Positions 36,401-46,400 of a stretch of DNA of 64,000 nt are shown here, piece by piece; position 1 is the stretch's first letter, and every line of letters begins with the position of its first letter. The stretch spans positions 62,001-126,000 of the forward strand of contig NZ_JAGJEA010000015.1 in assembly GCF_018100805.1 (NCBI RefSeq), read 5' to 3'. The notes below the pieces were generated by a model. The model was not told the DNA's origin and did not search any database. It saw nothing but the letters and a program-made list of their open reading frames with translations. Position numbers and translations under genes: made by a program. This DNA is from Aquimarina sp. MMG016 (lineage in GTDB: Bacteria > Bacteroidota > Bacteroidia > Flavobacteriales > Flavobacteriaceae).

Positions 36401-36747
36401 TTGATAATGGAAAACCATCAATGGAAGCAGAACTAAAAAATGGAGTATTCATCAATGAATTTAAAGCATATTACTATTCTGGTCAGTTAGAACGTAAAGC
36501 AAGTTATAAAAATGGTGATTACCACGGAAAATATATTGATTATTATGCCGATGGGAAAACCAAAAGCGAAACCAACTATGACTATGATTTATTACACGGG
36601 TTACATAAAAAATATTATCCAAGCGGAAAAGTAAAAGAAGAAGTAAACTACCGTTATGATAAACAAAGTGGTTCTGCCAAATACTACGATGAAAAAAGTA
36701 AACTCATTAAAGAAAAGACATACTTTAATGATATGGCTGAAAACTAA
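33466..36747 (+). CDS. Giant exported TPR-MORN repeat protein
   Basis: A 1093-residue protein: signal peptide ending LFYAQ, TPR helices (about 30-215: DAIDLYNKALKTYPKNNVLYHN, KAIQNYIESINLNP), a linker, then from about 370 to the end a continuous array of some 25-30 MORN/YwqK-type repeats of 22-24 residues with the pattern NGk.hG.y..Yy.nG....e..Y..G. Database labels such as YwqK-family antitoxin follow from the repeat, not from evidence of toxin-antitoxin function. The array probably forms a long beta-meander in the periplasm. It leads an operon with two DUF3857 proteins (3-bp and 20-bp gaps). Confidence 0.9.
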   Translation: MKRTFLLMALFTSSLFYAQEKIAYIDYDEIVKDLNTLEENQDYEKIIERLDKINVNDSIYESTLITKSYYLIQQKKYDDAVKVCNKGLQLPNAEYKYSFLLNKGLALSESEKYQDAIDLYNKALKTYPKNNVLYHNLGLIYKKTKQFDKAIQNYIESINLNPFFGKSHLELGNICYREGKFAQALMAFNMYLLLNPDGEHSFDVLNSVNTLISKKNDLEPVGIEISVDDDTFEDIDLVLDSRMALNANYKINNKINIALTKQNHALFEQLSDYEGNGGFWDKKYVPFYKWVFENNHFDNFTFTILYSIQNPDFKKIVDKNIDGIQSFIDLFYDKWEDLMDGEHEEIFDGKKQKVTYVFSNYDFLQAVGLTNGSKKIGNWEIYNEEGKLTGKGKFDSNGLRNGEWIWYDQFSNITEKENYKNGKLEGKYTSYYNNGNVKTERFYTEGKLNGDYKVYNKKGALIVHKTFENDILNGKYLSFYALGEITKEYDVDYKDGNPVGELKQYYPDGSILKKRPFKGGKINGIEQLYHNSGELRGEYEYKDGVYHGTYTTYYSNGQKYEVGTTSEGYYDGDWKFYYSDGVLMNELTYNKGKLNDAYKEYDIDGKLIYDFTYRNDEFIAHKHFNKDGEVIKEAKKKKGEFYYQGFSSLGDMITEGLYDIKGGKKGEWKYYTDGVLINKGTYEDNLLQGKYYSYYKSGEKESITEYKNDSLSGYYVDYHKNGKISRQGWNKDNQWHGTWISYYNNGKIKEKDFYHKGKRHGVQESYSVEGKLSHTLVYEYDNLVSGTYFRPDGSVLQEIKLDPTKKSYTVSFKQYNDKVYSTTDYLYGVKHGDYVRFNAEGKKNIEGKYFNDKFHGLWTWYYDDGQISMQGEYFHGEYVGEWKTYHENGKLNKKYNYKLGQLEGVYELYNDNGVLIRATPYKNGKIHGERTFYSPESKLQAIRYYHNGKIIGYSYQDKNSKLKPMIPIENYSGQIKAYFDNGKPSMEAELKNGVFINEFKAYYYSGQLERKASYKNGDYHGKYIDYYADGKTKSETNYDYDLLHGLHKKYYPSGKVKEEVNYRYDKQSGSAKYYDEKSKLIKEKTYFNDMAEN

Positions 36748-36750
36748 GAA

Positions 36751-38685
36751 ATGATGAAGTACAGAAAACAATTATTAGGAGTCGTATTACTCTTGTTTTT
36801 TATTGGACAAGCCCAAAAGACTTCTCCAATATTTGAAGAGTATAAAGAAAAATATCCCAATGCGTATTCCGTAAAACTACTGGAAGAAAGAAAGATTGAT
36901 ATTAGTCTTAAAAATGGAGAAATTTTTATTACTCAAGAGGTAAAAGAAGAACACTTATATCTTGATGCAGCAGCTACTTATAGATCTAAGGAGTCTATTA
37001 ATTATTCTACATTTTTAGAAGTAGAATCTATTGAGGCTGCATCCATGGTTTATGAAGATGGTGAATATAATAAAATCGAAGTAAAAGATTTTGTAACCAA
37101 AGATGAAATGGATCAAAGTTTTTATGACGATTCAAAATCCATCAATTTTATCTACCCTAATTTACAACCTGGCTCAAAATCAAAATTACGATACAAGGAA
37201 AAAATCAAGAACCCTAGATTTTTAGGCTCTTTCTACTTTGCCGATTTTCATCCAACTGTAAAAAGCAAGCTTATAATTAGAGTTGATAATGATATTTCTA
37301 TAAGGTTTAAGGAGTTTAATACGGAGAAAATAAATATTAATTTTTCTGAATCTGAAAAACGAGGTAAGCACATATATAGTTGGGAGGCTAATGATGTTGA
37401 TAAATTTAAGCTTGATCCCGGGGCTCCAAATTTTAGGAACACTCTTCCTCATCTCATACCTATGATTACAGAATATGAGTTAAAAGGTAAAAAAGTAAAG
37501 TTATTAGGTGAGGTGTCAGATCTATATGGATGGTATTACTCCTTAGTCAAGGATATCAATAAAGATGAAGCTGATAATGAGCTAAAAAAAATTGTAAAAA
37601 CTCTAACACAAGATAAAAAAACAAATCTAGAAAAAGTTAAAGCAATTTATTACTGGGTTCAGGAGAATATTAAATATATAGCATTCGAATATGCATTAGG
37701 AGGGTTTGTACCTAGACAAGCTAATGATGTATTTAATAAGAAATATGGTGATTGTAAGGATAACTCTAGTATACTTCAGGAAATGTTGGAAATAGCAGGT
37801 CTGAGTGGAAATCTAACCTGGATTGGTACACGAAGTATTCCATACAAATATAACGAAGTGCCTACTCCAGCAGTCGATAACCACATGATTTTAGCATATA
37901 TGGATGGAGACAAGGTTTATTATCTGGATGCTACAGGAAGGTATATTCCAATTGATTTACCTACACCTTTTATCCAAGGTAAAGAAGCGTTAATTTCTTT
38001 AGGAGAGAAAGATTTTACTATTAAAGAAGTTCCGGTAATAGATTCTAAAAGGAATGCCATTATTGACTCCACATTCATAAAAATAAATGAGCAAACAATA
38101 ACTGGTAGTGGTAATTTTCAATTGTCAGGGTATTCTAAAATCGATTTTTTTAACACTTTCGAAAGAGAGAAAAAAGAAGAAAACTTAAAAGAAGTTTACA
38201 CCAGAGAGTTAAGAAAAGGAAATAACAAGTTTCTTATAGAAGATTTCAAGGAAATTAATAAATATGATTATGATAAAGATTTTATTGTAGAATATACTTT
38301 TAATATTCAGGATTATATAAATAAATTGGAGAATGAAACATATATCAACCTTAATCTAAATAGAGAGCTTACTCAATTTAAACTAAAGGAAGACCGAAAG
38401 ACTGCACGGGAATACCGTTATAAATCTTATGTAAAAAATGTGACCGTGCTTGAAATTCCAGAAAAGAAAACCGTAGACTTTATTCCTGAAAACTTTTCAG
38501 TTTCTAATGATTTTTTTGAATGCTCTATTAACTATATACAAAAAGGTAATACCATCATTTATGAATTAGTGATGGATCAAGATTTTATCCTATTAGATTT
38601 AAAACAACAAAAAGAGTTTAATGCTCTAATTAAGAAAGTAGAAAAGAATTTTAAAGAAGTAATCGTTTTAAAAGACAAAAAATAA
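36751..38685 (+). CDS. DUF3857/transglutaminase-like exported protein, active-site triad intact
   Basis: A 644-residue protein with a signal peptide ending FIGQAQ, an N-terminal DUF3857 domain (about 40-240) and a transglutaminase-like core. The triad is C335 (KYGDCKDNS), H378 (DNHMILAY) and D393 (YLDATG). A C-terminal beta-rich DUF2569/3858-like segment follows. Such proteins are thought to be periplasmic cysteine proteases or crosslinkers. The start could be M1 or M2 (36754). The 3-bp gap to the MORN gene shows coupling. Confidence 0.9.
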   Translation: MMKYRKQLLGVVLLLFFIGQAQKTSPIFEEYKEKYPNAYSVKLLEERKIDISLKNGEIFITQEVKEEHLYLDAAATYRSKESINYSTFLEVESIEAASMVYEDGEYNKIEVKDFVTKDEMDQSFYDDSKSINFIYPNLQPGSKSKLRYKEKIKNPRFLGSFYFADFHPTVKSKLIIRVDNDISIRFKEFNTEKININFSESEKRGKHIYSWEANDVDKFKLDPGAPNFRNTLPHLIPMITEYELKGKKVKLLGEVSDLYGWYYSLVKDINKDEADNELKKIVKTLTQDKKTNLEKVKAIYYWVQENIKYIAFEYALGGFVPRQANDVFNKKYGDCKDNSSILQEMLEIAGLSGNLTWIGTRSIPYKYNEVPTPAVDNHMILAYMDGDKVYYLDATGRYIPIDLPTPFIQGKEALISLGEKDFTIKEVPVIDSKRNAIIDSTFIKINEQTITGSGNFQLSGYSKIDFFNTFEREKKEENLKEVYTRELRKGNNKFLIEDFKEINKYDYDKDFIVEYTFNIQDYINKLENETYINLNLNRELTQFKLKEDRKTAREYRYKSYVKNVTVLEIPEKKTVDFIPENFSVSNDFFECSINYIQKGNTIIYELVMDQDFILLDLKQQKEFNALIKKVEKNFKEVIVLKDKK

Positions 38686-38705
38686 TCAGACACTATAGCA
38701 TAATT

Positions 38706-40679
38706 ATGAAATCACCAATATATCTATTAGCATTTTTTCTTTGTATAACAAATATATGGGGTCAAAAAGAACCATATTACAAAACATATGATTGGGAAGA
38801 TAACCCTATAGCGAATATTGACATAGAAAAATTTCAGGATAAAGATATTGTCGCTTTTAAAGATAAGACAGTTAATGAATTTTATTTTTTAAACAAAGAT
38901 AGCTTTGTAGAATATTCATTGATCCATAAGCTTTATTGGCTTAACTCTAATGACAATATTGAAAAATATAATAAAGTTTATCTACCATCTTCCTCGAATT
39001 CAGAAGTTGTAAAAAATAAAGCTCGAGTGATTACTAAAGATGGTAAGGTCATAGAATTAGACGATTCCAAAATTTTAACTTCTACAGATGAAGAGACAAA
39101 ACGTACATTAAAATACTATGCTTTAGAAGGAATAGAAAAAGGAGGGTATATTGAATATTTTTTTGTAGTAAAAAGGTACCCTACTTATACAGGAAATAGG
39201 ATAACGTTGCAATCAGATTTTGATAAAAAGAATGTTGATTTCGAACTATTGGCACCATCTAATCTTATCTTCCAAATCAAAACATATAATAATCTACCTG
39301 AAGCTGTAAAAGATTCAACGAATAAGGATAAGAATCACTGGAAATTACAATTAAAGGAAATTGGAGCATTAGAAAAAGAGGAACAAGCTCCTTATAGTGC
39401 AATAAGTAAATATTTAGTTTATAAATTAAAACAGAATACAAACAATCCAGAAAACGATATTGTATCCTATAGGGCAGGTTCCCAAAATATTTACAAAAAC
39501 TTATATAATGAAGTTGATAGCAAACTTAACAACAAAATCAAAAAGTTCCTAAAATCTATAGCAGGTATAGACAGTAAAAATATCACAACTAAAATTCGTT
39601 CTATTGAGAACTATATAAAAGCGAATATTTATGTAGGCGACATAAGCAGGGAAGATCTTGAAGATATATCAAGCATCCTGGACAATAAGGTAGCCAATGA
39701 GCGAGGAATCGTAAAACTATATCTTACCCTATTTAATGCGTTAGAAATTAAACACCAGATTGTATATACTACAGATAGAAGGGAAATGAAATTTGATAAA
39801 AATTTTGAAGCCTACAATTTTTTACAAGAAAACTTAATTTATTTCCCAAAAAACAAGCTCTATATGGCTCCTACCAAATTGGATTCAAGACTTGGCTTTC
39901 CTCCAGGATATCTAACAGATAATTACGGATTGTTTATAAAACAAGTCACTTTGGGAGGTTTTACTTCTGGAGTAGGTAGTATTAAATACATTAAACCAGT
40001 CAATTATGATAAAACCAATTATGATTTGGTAATGAATGTAAGTTTTGATTCGAACGACCTAACTACCACCAAATTAAAAATGGATCGTACCATGGATGGT
40101 TACTACGCTGTGTACGTCCAACCTTTTATGGATATTGCTAAAGAAGAAAACAAAAATGAAATGATAGATGGGGTTATCAAGTCTATAAATCCTAATTTAG
40201 ATATCATAGAAAAGAAAGTGCTTAATGCATCTGCAAAGGATTTTGGCAATAAACCATTGCAAATCATTGCTGAGCTAAAATCTGAAGACTATGTGGATAA
40301 AGCTGGAAATAAATATCTTTTTAAGATAGGAAATATAATTGGTCCTCAACAAGAGATGTATCAAGAAAAAACACGTCAACTCCCGGTTGAAAATGAATTT
40401 GAAAGAAGCTATGACAGAAAAATAATTGTTGACATTCCTGAGGGGTATCAATTTAAAAACCTTGATAAAATTAACATAGACGAATCTTATAGTATGGACA
40501 ATAAAGAATTGTTTATGTTTAAATCTTCATACGAGTTAAATGATAATCAACTAGTTGTATCAATAAAAGAGTACTACAATCAAAATATTATCGATTTTTC
40601 ACTATATGAAGAATACAGAACTGTAATTAATAGTGCTGCTAATTTTAATAAAGTTACATTGATACTAGAGAAAATTTAA
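38706..40679 (+). CDS. DUF3857 protein with a degenerate transglutaminase core
   Basis: A 657-residue exported paralogue of the preceding protein. The DUF3857 part is recognisable (DSFVEYSLIHKLYWLNS, then ARVITKDGKVIELDDSKI, YALEGIEKGGYIEYFFVVKR). In the transglutaminase-like part, the place of the catalytic Cys is taken by NERGIVKLYLTLFNAL with no Cys, and the His/Asp motifs are missing. It is therefore probably non-catalytic. It may act as a partner or regulator of the active paralogue in the same operon. Confidence 0.85.
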   Translation: MKSPIYLLAFFLCITNIWGQKEPYYKTYDWEDNPIANIDIEKFQDKDIVAFKDKTVNEFYFLNKDSFVEYSLIHKLYWLNSNDNIEKYNKVYLPSSSNSEVVKNKARVITKDGKVIELDDSKILTSTDEETKRTLKYYALEGIEKGGYIEYFFVVKRYPTYTGNRITLQSDFDKKNVDFELLAPSNLIFQIKTYNNLPEAVKDSTNKDKNHWKLQLKEIGALEKEEQAPYSAISKYLVYKLKQNTNNPENDIVSYRAGSQNIYKNLYNEVDSKLNNKIKKFLKSIAGIDSKNITTKIRSIENYIKANIYVGDISREDLEDISSILDNKVANERGIVKLYLTLFNALEIKHQIVYTTDRREMKFDKNFEAYNFLQENLIYFPKNKLYMAPTKLDSRLGFPPGYLTDNYGLFIKQVTLGGFTSGVGSIKYIKPVNYDKTNYDLVMNVSFDSNDLTTTKLKMDRTMDGYYAVYVQPFMDIAKEENKNEMIDGVIKSINPNLDIIEKKVLNASAKDFGNKPLQIIAELKSEDYVDKAGNKYLFKIGNIIGPQQEMYQEKTRQLPVENEFERSYDRKIIVDIPEGYQFKNLDKINIDESYSMDNKELFMFKSSYELNDNQLVVSIKEYYNQNIIDFSLYEEYRTVINSAANFNKVTLILEKI

Positions 40680-40753
40680 GTATCTTGAATATGTATTAAT
40701 CAGAATTAGTAAGAGAGAACTTAAACTGACTAAAGTTGCAGAAAAATAATTGA

Positions 40754-40782
40754 TAAAAAAACCCAATCACTTTCGTGATTGG
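40754..40782. terminator. Bidirectional terminator between the DUF3857 operon and tRNA-Pro
   Basis: CCAATCAC (40763-40770) and GTGATTGG (40775-40782) with a TTTC loop. On the minus strand it is followed by a T7 tract (40754-40760) that ends the tRNA transcript; on the plus strand by ATTTTGTTT for the operon. Confidence 0.85.
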
Positions 40783-40792
40783 ATTTTGTTTG

Positions 40793-40867
40793 TCGGGTAG
40801 AGAGGATTCGAACCTCCGATCTCTGGTCCCCCAGACCAGCACTTTAACCGGACTAAGCTACTACCCG
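40793..40867 (-). tRNA. tRNA-Pro (anticodon GGG)
   Basis: Acceptor stem CGGGTAG/CTACCCG, T arm GGAGGTTCGAATCCTC, and a 5-bp anticodon stem CTGGT/ACCAG enclosing the loop CTGGGGG, so positions 34-36 are GGG. Discriminator A. No CCA is encoded. It is 34 bp upstream of the end of cydB on the same strand. Confidence 0.95.
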
Positions 40868-40901
40868 AAAAAATTAGATTGCAAATATAATAATCTTGTA
40901 A

Positions 40902-41939
40902 TTAAATGGAAGGATTATTATTGCGTTCCAAAATCTTAATCATCTTAAAAGATTTTAATAAATGAAACAAGCCCGGAAGTATTAATGTTCCTCCTATTAT
41001 TAATGCTATTCCCAAAGCATTTATCACACTATCCGGAGCGATATTATCAATTAGACTTATACTACCAGTCTCTGTAATAACAATATCAGGAAAATGAGAT
41101 ATCAAAGCTGCCAGTAAAATTAAAAACACTTGTAATCCTGCAAAAAGACGACTTAATATTCTTCTACCGTTTTTAATAGTTAACCAAAGTGGTATCAATA
41201 ATAACCCTGACAACAGCATGGAAATAACTGAATAAGGGTTTTTAATAAAATCTTTTACAAAAACATAATCAGATATGTACCCATAGCCAAAGGTTATTAA
41301 TCCCACAACAAAGACAACAATTGTTGCTATTCTGGCTTTGCGTATATAAATATTTTCTTTTCCTCCCTCTGATTCTCCAATTAATAATACAGACGATAAA
41401 AAGGCACATAATGCTGCAAAAAACAGACCTATCAGCACACTAAATACATTAAACCAAGGTCGTACAAAGGCTTCGTAAAAAGATAATGTTGCGATATCAT
41501 CCACGATCTTAATTTCTCCACTAATCAATGTCCCGAACACCATGCCTAAAAAGATGGGAGTCACTAAACTCGAAATTTTAAACATAGCATCATACAATCG
41601 TTGTGAATTATCAATTACCGCATCATAATGTCTAAAAACAAAGGCTACTCCTCGTAATGTTACTCCTAGTAATACAATTGTTAGTGGAATATGAAGATGA
41701 ACCACCATAATATTATAATATACCGGAAAAGCAATCCATAATATCACAATCAAAATAATGATCCAGATATGATTAGCTTCCCATACGGGGCCCATCACAC
41801 GATATAATGTTTTCTTAGTAATTTTTTGATTCTCTTCTGAAGAAAAAAGTTCTACGATACCTGCTCCGTAATCTGCCCCACCCAAAACCACATAGAGATA
41901 TAAAGAAAATATTAGAAAGAATAATACTACATATAACAT
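40902..41939 (-). CDS. cydB: Cytochrome bd oxidase subunit II
   Basis: A 345-residue membrane protein with about nine helices, matching CydB in the N-terminal FSLYLYVVLGGADYGAGIVELFS and the conserved PVWEANHIWIIILIVILWIAFP. It forms the heterodimeric terminal quinol oxidase with CydA, reducing O2 at low oxygen tension. It begins 2 bp after cydA. No CydX-like small ORF was found after it. Confidence 0.96.
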   Translation of the reverse strand: MLYVVLFFLIFSLYLYVVLGGADYGAGIVELFSSEENQKITKKTLYRVMGPVWEANHIWIIILIVILWIAFPVYYNIMVVHLHIPLTIVLLGVTLRGVAFVFRHYDAVIDNSQRLYDAMFKISSLVTPIFLGMVFGTLISGEIKIVDDIATLSFYEAFVRPWFNVFSVLIGLFFAALCAFLSSVLLIGESEGGKENIYIRKARIATIVVFVVGLITFGYGYISDYVFVKDFIKNPYSVISMLLSGLLLIPLWLTIKNGRRILSRLFAGLQVFLILLAALISHFPDIVITETGSISLIDNIAPDSVINALGIALIIGGTLILPGLFHLLKSFKMIKILERNNNPSI

Positions 41940-41941
41940 AC

Positions 41942-43243
41942 CTATTGATTTGATTGATTAAGAACTCTAATCTGCCGAAGCATTAACCATGTAACCGCAA
42001 CTGATAACGTAAGATAGACGACAACATACATATAAAAACTAAAAACGATCCCCGGCATCGGTGTAACCGCATCTTTGGTCCGCATAATCTTATGAATAAT
42101 CCACGGTTGTCGACCAACTTCGGTTACAATCCACCCCGCCTCCAGGGCAATAAATCCCATGGGAGCTAATATGATAAACAGCAACCAGTACTTCCTATCC
42201 TGAAACCATTTCTTTTTTTTCAATGAAATAAAATATAAAATTCCGGCTAGCATTAGTATCCCACCTATACCCACCATGGTCTGAAAAGCATAATGAACTA
42301 TGGGTACATTAGGCCTTTCATCTTCAGGAAAATCATTTAAGCCCTTTACCTCAGCATCAAAATCTCCAAAGGCAAGAAATGATAACATCCCTGGTAGGGC
42401 TATTTTATATTTTACTTCTTGCGTTTTGGCATCCACTACCCCACCTATATATAAAGGGGCACCTTTCTCAGTATTGTAATGCGCTTCCATAGCTGCAAGT
42501 TTTACAGGCTGGCGCTCTGCAATATCTTTTGCAGATATATCTCCACTTATAGGCTGTAAAATAGCCGCAATGGCTCCAAAGGTAATTGCAATCTTAAAAG
42601 CTTTTTTATGTAGTTCTACCTTTCTCTTCTTGTATATCTGGTATGCGTGAATTCCTGCTACCGCAAACCCAGTAGCAGTAAAAGCAGCTAATGTCATATG
42701 CAAAGCTTGTGTAAACCAGGCTGGATTTAACATCGCCTGAATAGGATCGATGTTTAAGAATTTACCATCGATATAGTCGAATCCGCTAGGAGCATTCATC
42801 CACCCGTTTGCAGCTACAACCAAAATCCCTGAAGCAACCCCGGATACTCCAATGATAATTCCTGTAATCCAATGAAACTTCTCCGGTAACTTATTCCAGC
42901 CATACAGATAAAATCCCAACGCTATGGCCTCTACAAAGAAGGCTGCTCCTTCTAATGAAAAAGGCATTCCGATAATGGGGCCGGCATGTTTCATAAATTC
43001 CGGCCATAGTAATCCTAACTCAAACGATAGCGCTGTACCCGAAACAGCACCGGTAACAAAGAATATTGCAACTCCTTTTTGCCAGGACTTAGTAAGTGTT
43101 AGATAAATCTGGTCACGTGTTTTTAACCACTTATAATGAGAGACTACCATAAAAAAAGGCATTACCATACCAATACAAGCAAAAACAATGTGAAATATTA
43201 AGGTGAATGCCATCTGGAGTCTTGCCGCATCAAGGTTTTCCAT
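41942..43243 (-). CDS. cydA: Cytochrome bd oxidase subunit I, short Q-loop form
   Basis: A 433-residue haem-bearing subunit, about 90 residues shorter than the E. coli enzyme because the quinol-binding loop is short. Conserved positions: H18 (haem b595 ligand), E99 and E105 (SLEGAAFFVEAI), H182 (haem b558 ligand), a Met in FQTMVGIGG for the second b558 ligand, and AGWIVTEVGRQPW. It leads a two-gene operon with cydB. A high-affinity oxidase fits a microaerobic-tolerant marine lifestyle. Confidence 0.96.
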   Translation of the reverse strand: MENLDAARLQMAFTLIFHIVFACIGMVMPFFMVVSHYKWLKTRDQIYLTLTKSWQKGVAIFFVTGAVSGTALSFELGLLWPEFMKHAGPIIGMPFSLEGAAFFVEAIALGFYLYGWNKLPEKFHWITGIIIGVSGVASGILVVAANGWMNAPSGFDYIDGKFLNIDPIQAMLNPAWFTQALHMTLAAFTATGFAVAGIHAYQIYKKRKVELHKKAFKIAITFGAIAAILQPISGDISAKDIAERQPVKLAAMEAHYNTEKGAPLYIGGVVDAKTQEVKYKIALPGMLSFLAFGDFDAEVKGLNDFPEDERPNVPIVHYAFQTMVGIGGILMLAGILYFISLKKKKWFQDRKYWLLFIILAPMGFIALEAGWIVTEVGRQPWIIHKIMRTKDAVTPMPGIVFSFYMYVVVYLTLSVAVTWLMLRQIRVLNQSNQ

Positions 43244-43371
43244 AGATAAAATTTAGAGAAGAAATAGGTTTCCAATTAACTCGTATAAAGATACAACCTA
43301 CCCCTAACTTAAAGAACTAAAGCAATGTTTATTTTCCTTACATTTTTCTTAAAAGACTTAGCACTATTAAC

Positions 43372-43405
43372 AAAAAAAACCTGCTAAACGAATTTAGCAG
43401 GTTTT
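43372..43405 (-). terminator. Terminator of the amylase gene, UUCG tetraloop
   Basis: On the minus strand a 13-bp stem (AAAACCTGCTAAA paired with TTTAGCAGGTTTT) is capped by TTCG, a stable tetraloop, and followed by T residues. It lies 19 bp after the amylase stop. Confidence 0.93.
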
Positions 43406-43424
43406 AGATCATAAAAAAGAATGA

Positions 43425-46400
43425 TTACTTCATTATTTTAATTACTTCAGTGTTCTTATTAGAACTAACTTTCATTAAATACATTCCTTCAGCCAAACTA
43501 GATGTGTTAATAGTTACCACATTAAGCTTAGCATCTTTTGTTAAGCTTACGTTAGTTTTCTTACCTGATATATCATAAATAGAAACGCTTACATCATTAT
43601 CAACCATATTTCCAGTAAAAGATAATGTCAGAGAATTAGTAAAAGGATTTGGCCATGCTTTTACTAAACTAAGATTTTCGCTTATAGATGTTTTAACCGA
43701 TGCAGAAGATCTTAATGCTCCGTTACTTGGGCATTCACTTGGACAAGTATCAGACCATACGTTATCATACCATCCTTCAGTAGTTCTGAATAAATCATCC
43801 GTTTGTGAACCATCACCACTATTAAATACTATTCCTACCTCTACATCTTGATCAATATTGTATGAGTACCAAGGCGAACCTGTTATCGCATTCATAGCTA
43901 CTCCCGGCCAAGCTGGTGCTCCAGGGATAGCAGCATTTGCATTTTTATCGTATACGTAGATAAATGCATTGCTCCAGGAACTTGGTTTTTTGAAATACAC
44001 ATCAAATCCTGTTGTAATACCTGGGCATTCATTAGGACAAGCATCAAACCAACTATTATCATACCATCCTTCAGTAGTTCTAAACAAATCATCAGTTTGA
44101 GCACCGCCATTATCATTAAATACAATTCCTACTTCTACGGATTGATTAACGGTGTATTTATACCAAGGAGAATTACCTACAGCTGATATTTGAACTCCAG
44201 GCCAGGCAGGGAATCCAGGAATGGCTGTATTAGAATTTTTATCATATAAATATACAAAAACGCTATTCCATCCACTTGGTTTCTTATAATATATGTCATA
44301 AGGATCATCAATAACTATTCCCGGACAATCACTTGGACAAGTATCAGACCAAGTATTATCATACCATCCTTCTTTAATTCTTGTTAAATCATCACTCTGT
44401 GCTCCACCATTATCATTGAATACAATACCTACTTGTACATTTTGATCAATAGTATATTTAAACCAAGGTGTATTGCTTACAGTAGACATTTCTACTCCAG
44501 GCCATGCAGGGAATCCTGGTAATGCTTCTCCAGTGTTTTGATTAAATATATATATATATGCAGAAGACCAATCCGAAGGCTTTTTGAAATGTACATCAAA
44601 TGGGCCGCCATCGCCTATAACATAATCTCTGGTAACAATAGGAGATTCATTTCCTTCAGAGTCAATAGCTATTGCTTTTACTGTGGTAGTTTCATCAATT
44701 ATGAATGAGCCATTGTATGGCGTACTCGCAGATGATGGGTCTGTATTATCAGTTGTATAAAAAATACTTGTCGTTGCCCCAGATGCTGTAGAAGATGCAA
44801 CCATTTCAACTGTAATTGGACTATTATATAATCCTGATGCCGGACTAACAGATAAACTCACAGAACTTGTAAGCTCTAATGGCTCTCCTACTAACATTAA
44901 ACCAAATGCAGTTCCAAAATCAACTGTTCCACCTGAAACAATAGCTGTTTCACCTGAGAAGTAATCTTTAAGCTCTGTTCCATCTGCCCACATTCCGTAT
45001 ACACTTTGTGGTCCAGTGAAGTCTCCATCTTGTCCCTGAAAAACCAAAACCTTATCGCTTTCATTATTGCGATTATATTCTCTTTTAAATATATAAGGTG
45101 AATCACTTAGTTTTTGATGTGATCCAGCTCCTACAGAAGTATGCTCTCTTCTAAATGTTCCTAATTTTCTCCAATGGAACAACATTCCTTCATCTAATGA
45201 ATCCCAGTTCATAAAACCACGATACCCTGCATCAGGATATGTTTGAGGAGCAAAAAACTGTCTTCCAGACTCATCTCCATAGTAGATTTGCACCCCACCT
45301 GGTGATAATAATAATGTAGTTCCACCATAATACATATTACCAGTATAGTACTGGTTATAATCGTGGGATCTTAGGTAACTAATCATATTATACTCTCCCT
45401 GAGTATTGAATCCTCCATCACGGTTAAGCTTATCAGCAAAAGAACTGAAAATCTCTTCCTGCCCCATATTGGTATAAGCATCCTTAGGAGATTCGAAGTT
45501 AATCATACTGTTAAATTTACTAACTGTAAAATCTTCCGGTAACGGATCATTTGCATTTCCTTTAATATTCAGAGAAGAATCTTCCCCAGTCATATAAAAA
45601 TCAAGATCATCTGGCTTTTTGGTTGGATTGTTTTGTTTCCACTCTCTTAGTGCCAGAACAGCTTCTTCTTTTAGCTCTTTCCAAACATCCGCTCTCACAT
45701 GACGTTCTGTATCTACACGGAAACCATCGATACCATATTCTCTAACCCAGTCTGTCAACCATTTAATCAAATAGTATCTCGGAGTTCTTGGTTTTCCGGT
45801 TCTTGCAAAATATGCATTCAACTCATCAAGTTCCTGCTGTCTTCTACCTTCTACTTCCCATTTATCCAATAACCATTGTGGAAGTGCTACTTCGTTAAAA
45901 GATTCTGTTCTAATATCTGGTAATCCATAAAGAGGTGTTGAATAATCATCACAAGGTAACTCTCCATTATTAGGTTCTCCATCCTTCTGACATTGTAATC
46001 TTATCCAGTCTAGAGGATAATCCTGATCAACAGGTATTCTCTGACCATTTACATCCTTATATGTAACATAACCTGTATGGTTCATTACTATATCTACCAA
46101 TACTCTAATACCATGGTTATGTGCTTCATCGATAAATTCTTCAAACTGCTCTGCAGAAGTAAAGTTTGGGTCAAAAGCAGTCCAATCATTAGTATGATAC
46201 CCATGATAAGGATAATCATTATATTGTGTGCCAATATATCCATGTCTATTCTCTACTACTGGAGTTACCCAGATAGCACTCACTCCTAACTTATCAAAAT
46301 ATCCTTCTCGGATTTTTTGTGTAACCCCAGGTATGTCTCCTCCTTGAAAATCAAGTTCATTAGCTGTACTATTTTTTTGACGATCAAAACTGGTATCATT

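Noticed and set aside
43730..44600. Three near-identical DNA blocks as a possible assembly duplication
   Set aside because: They correspond exactly to three in-frame CBM26-like domains with scattered differences, so they are genuine domain repeats.
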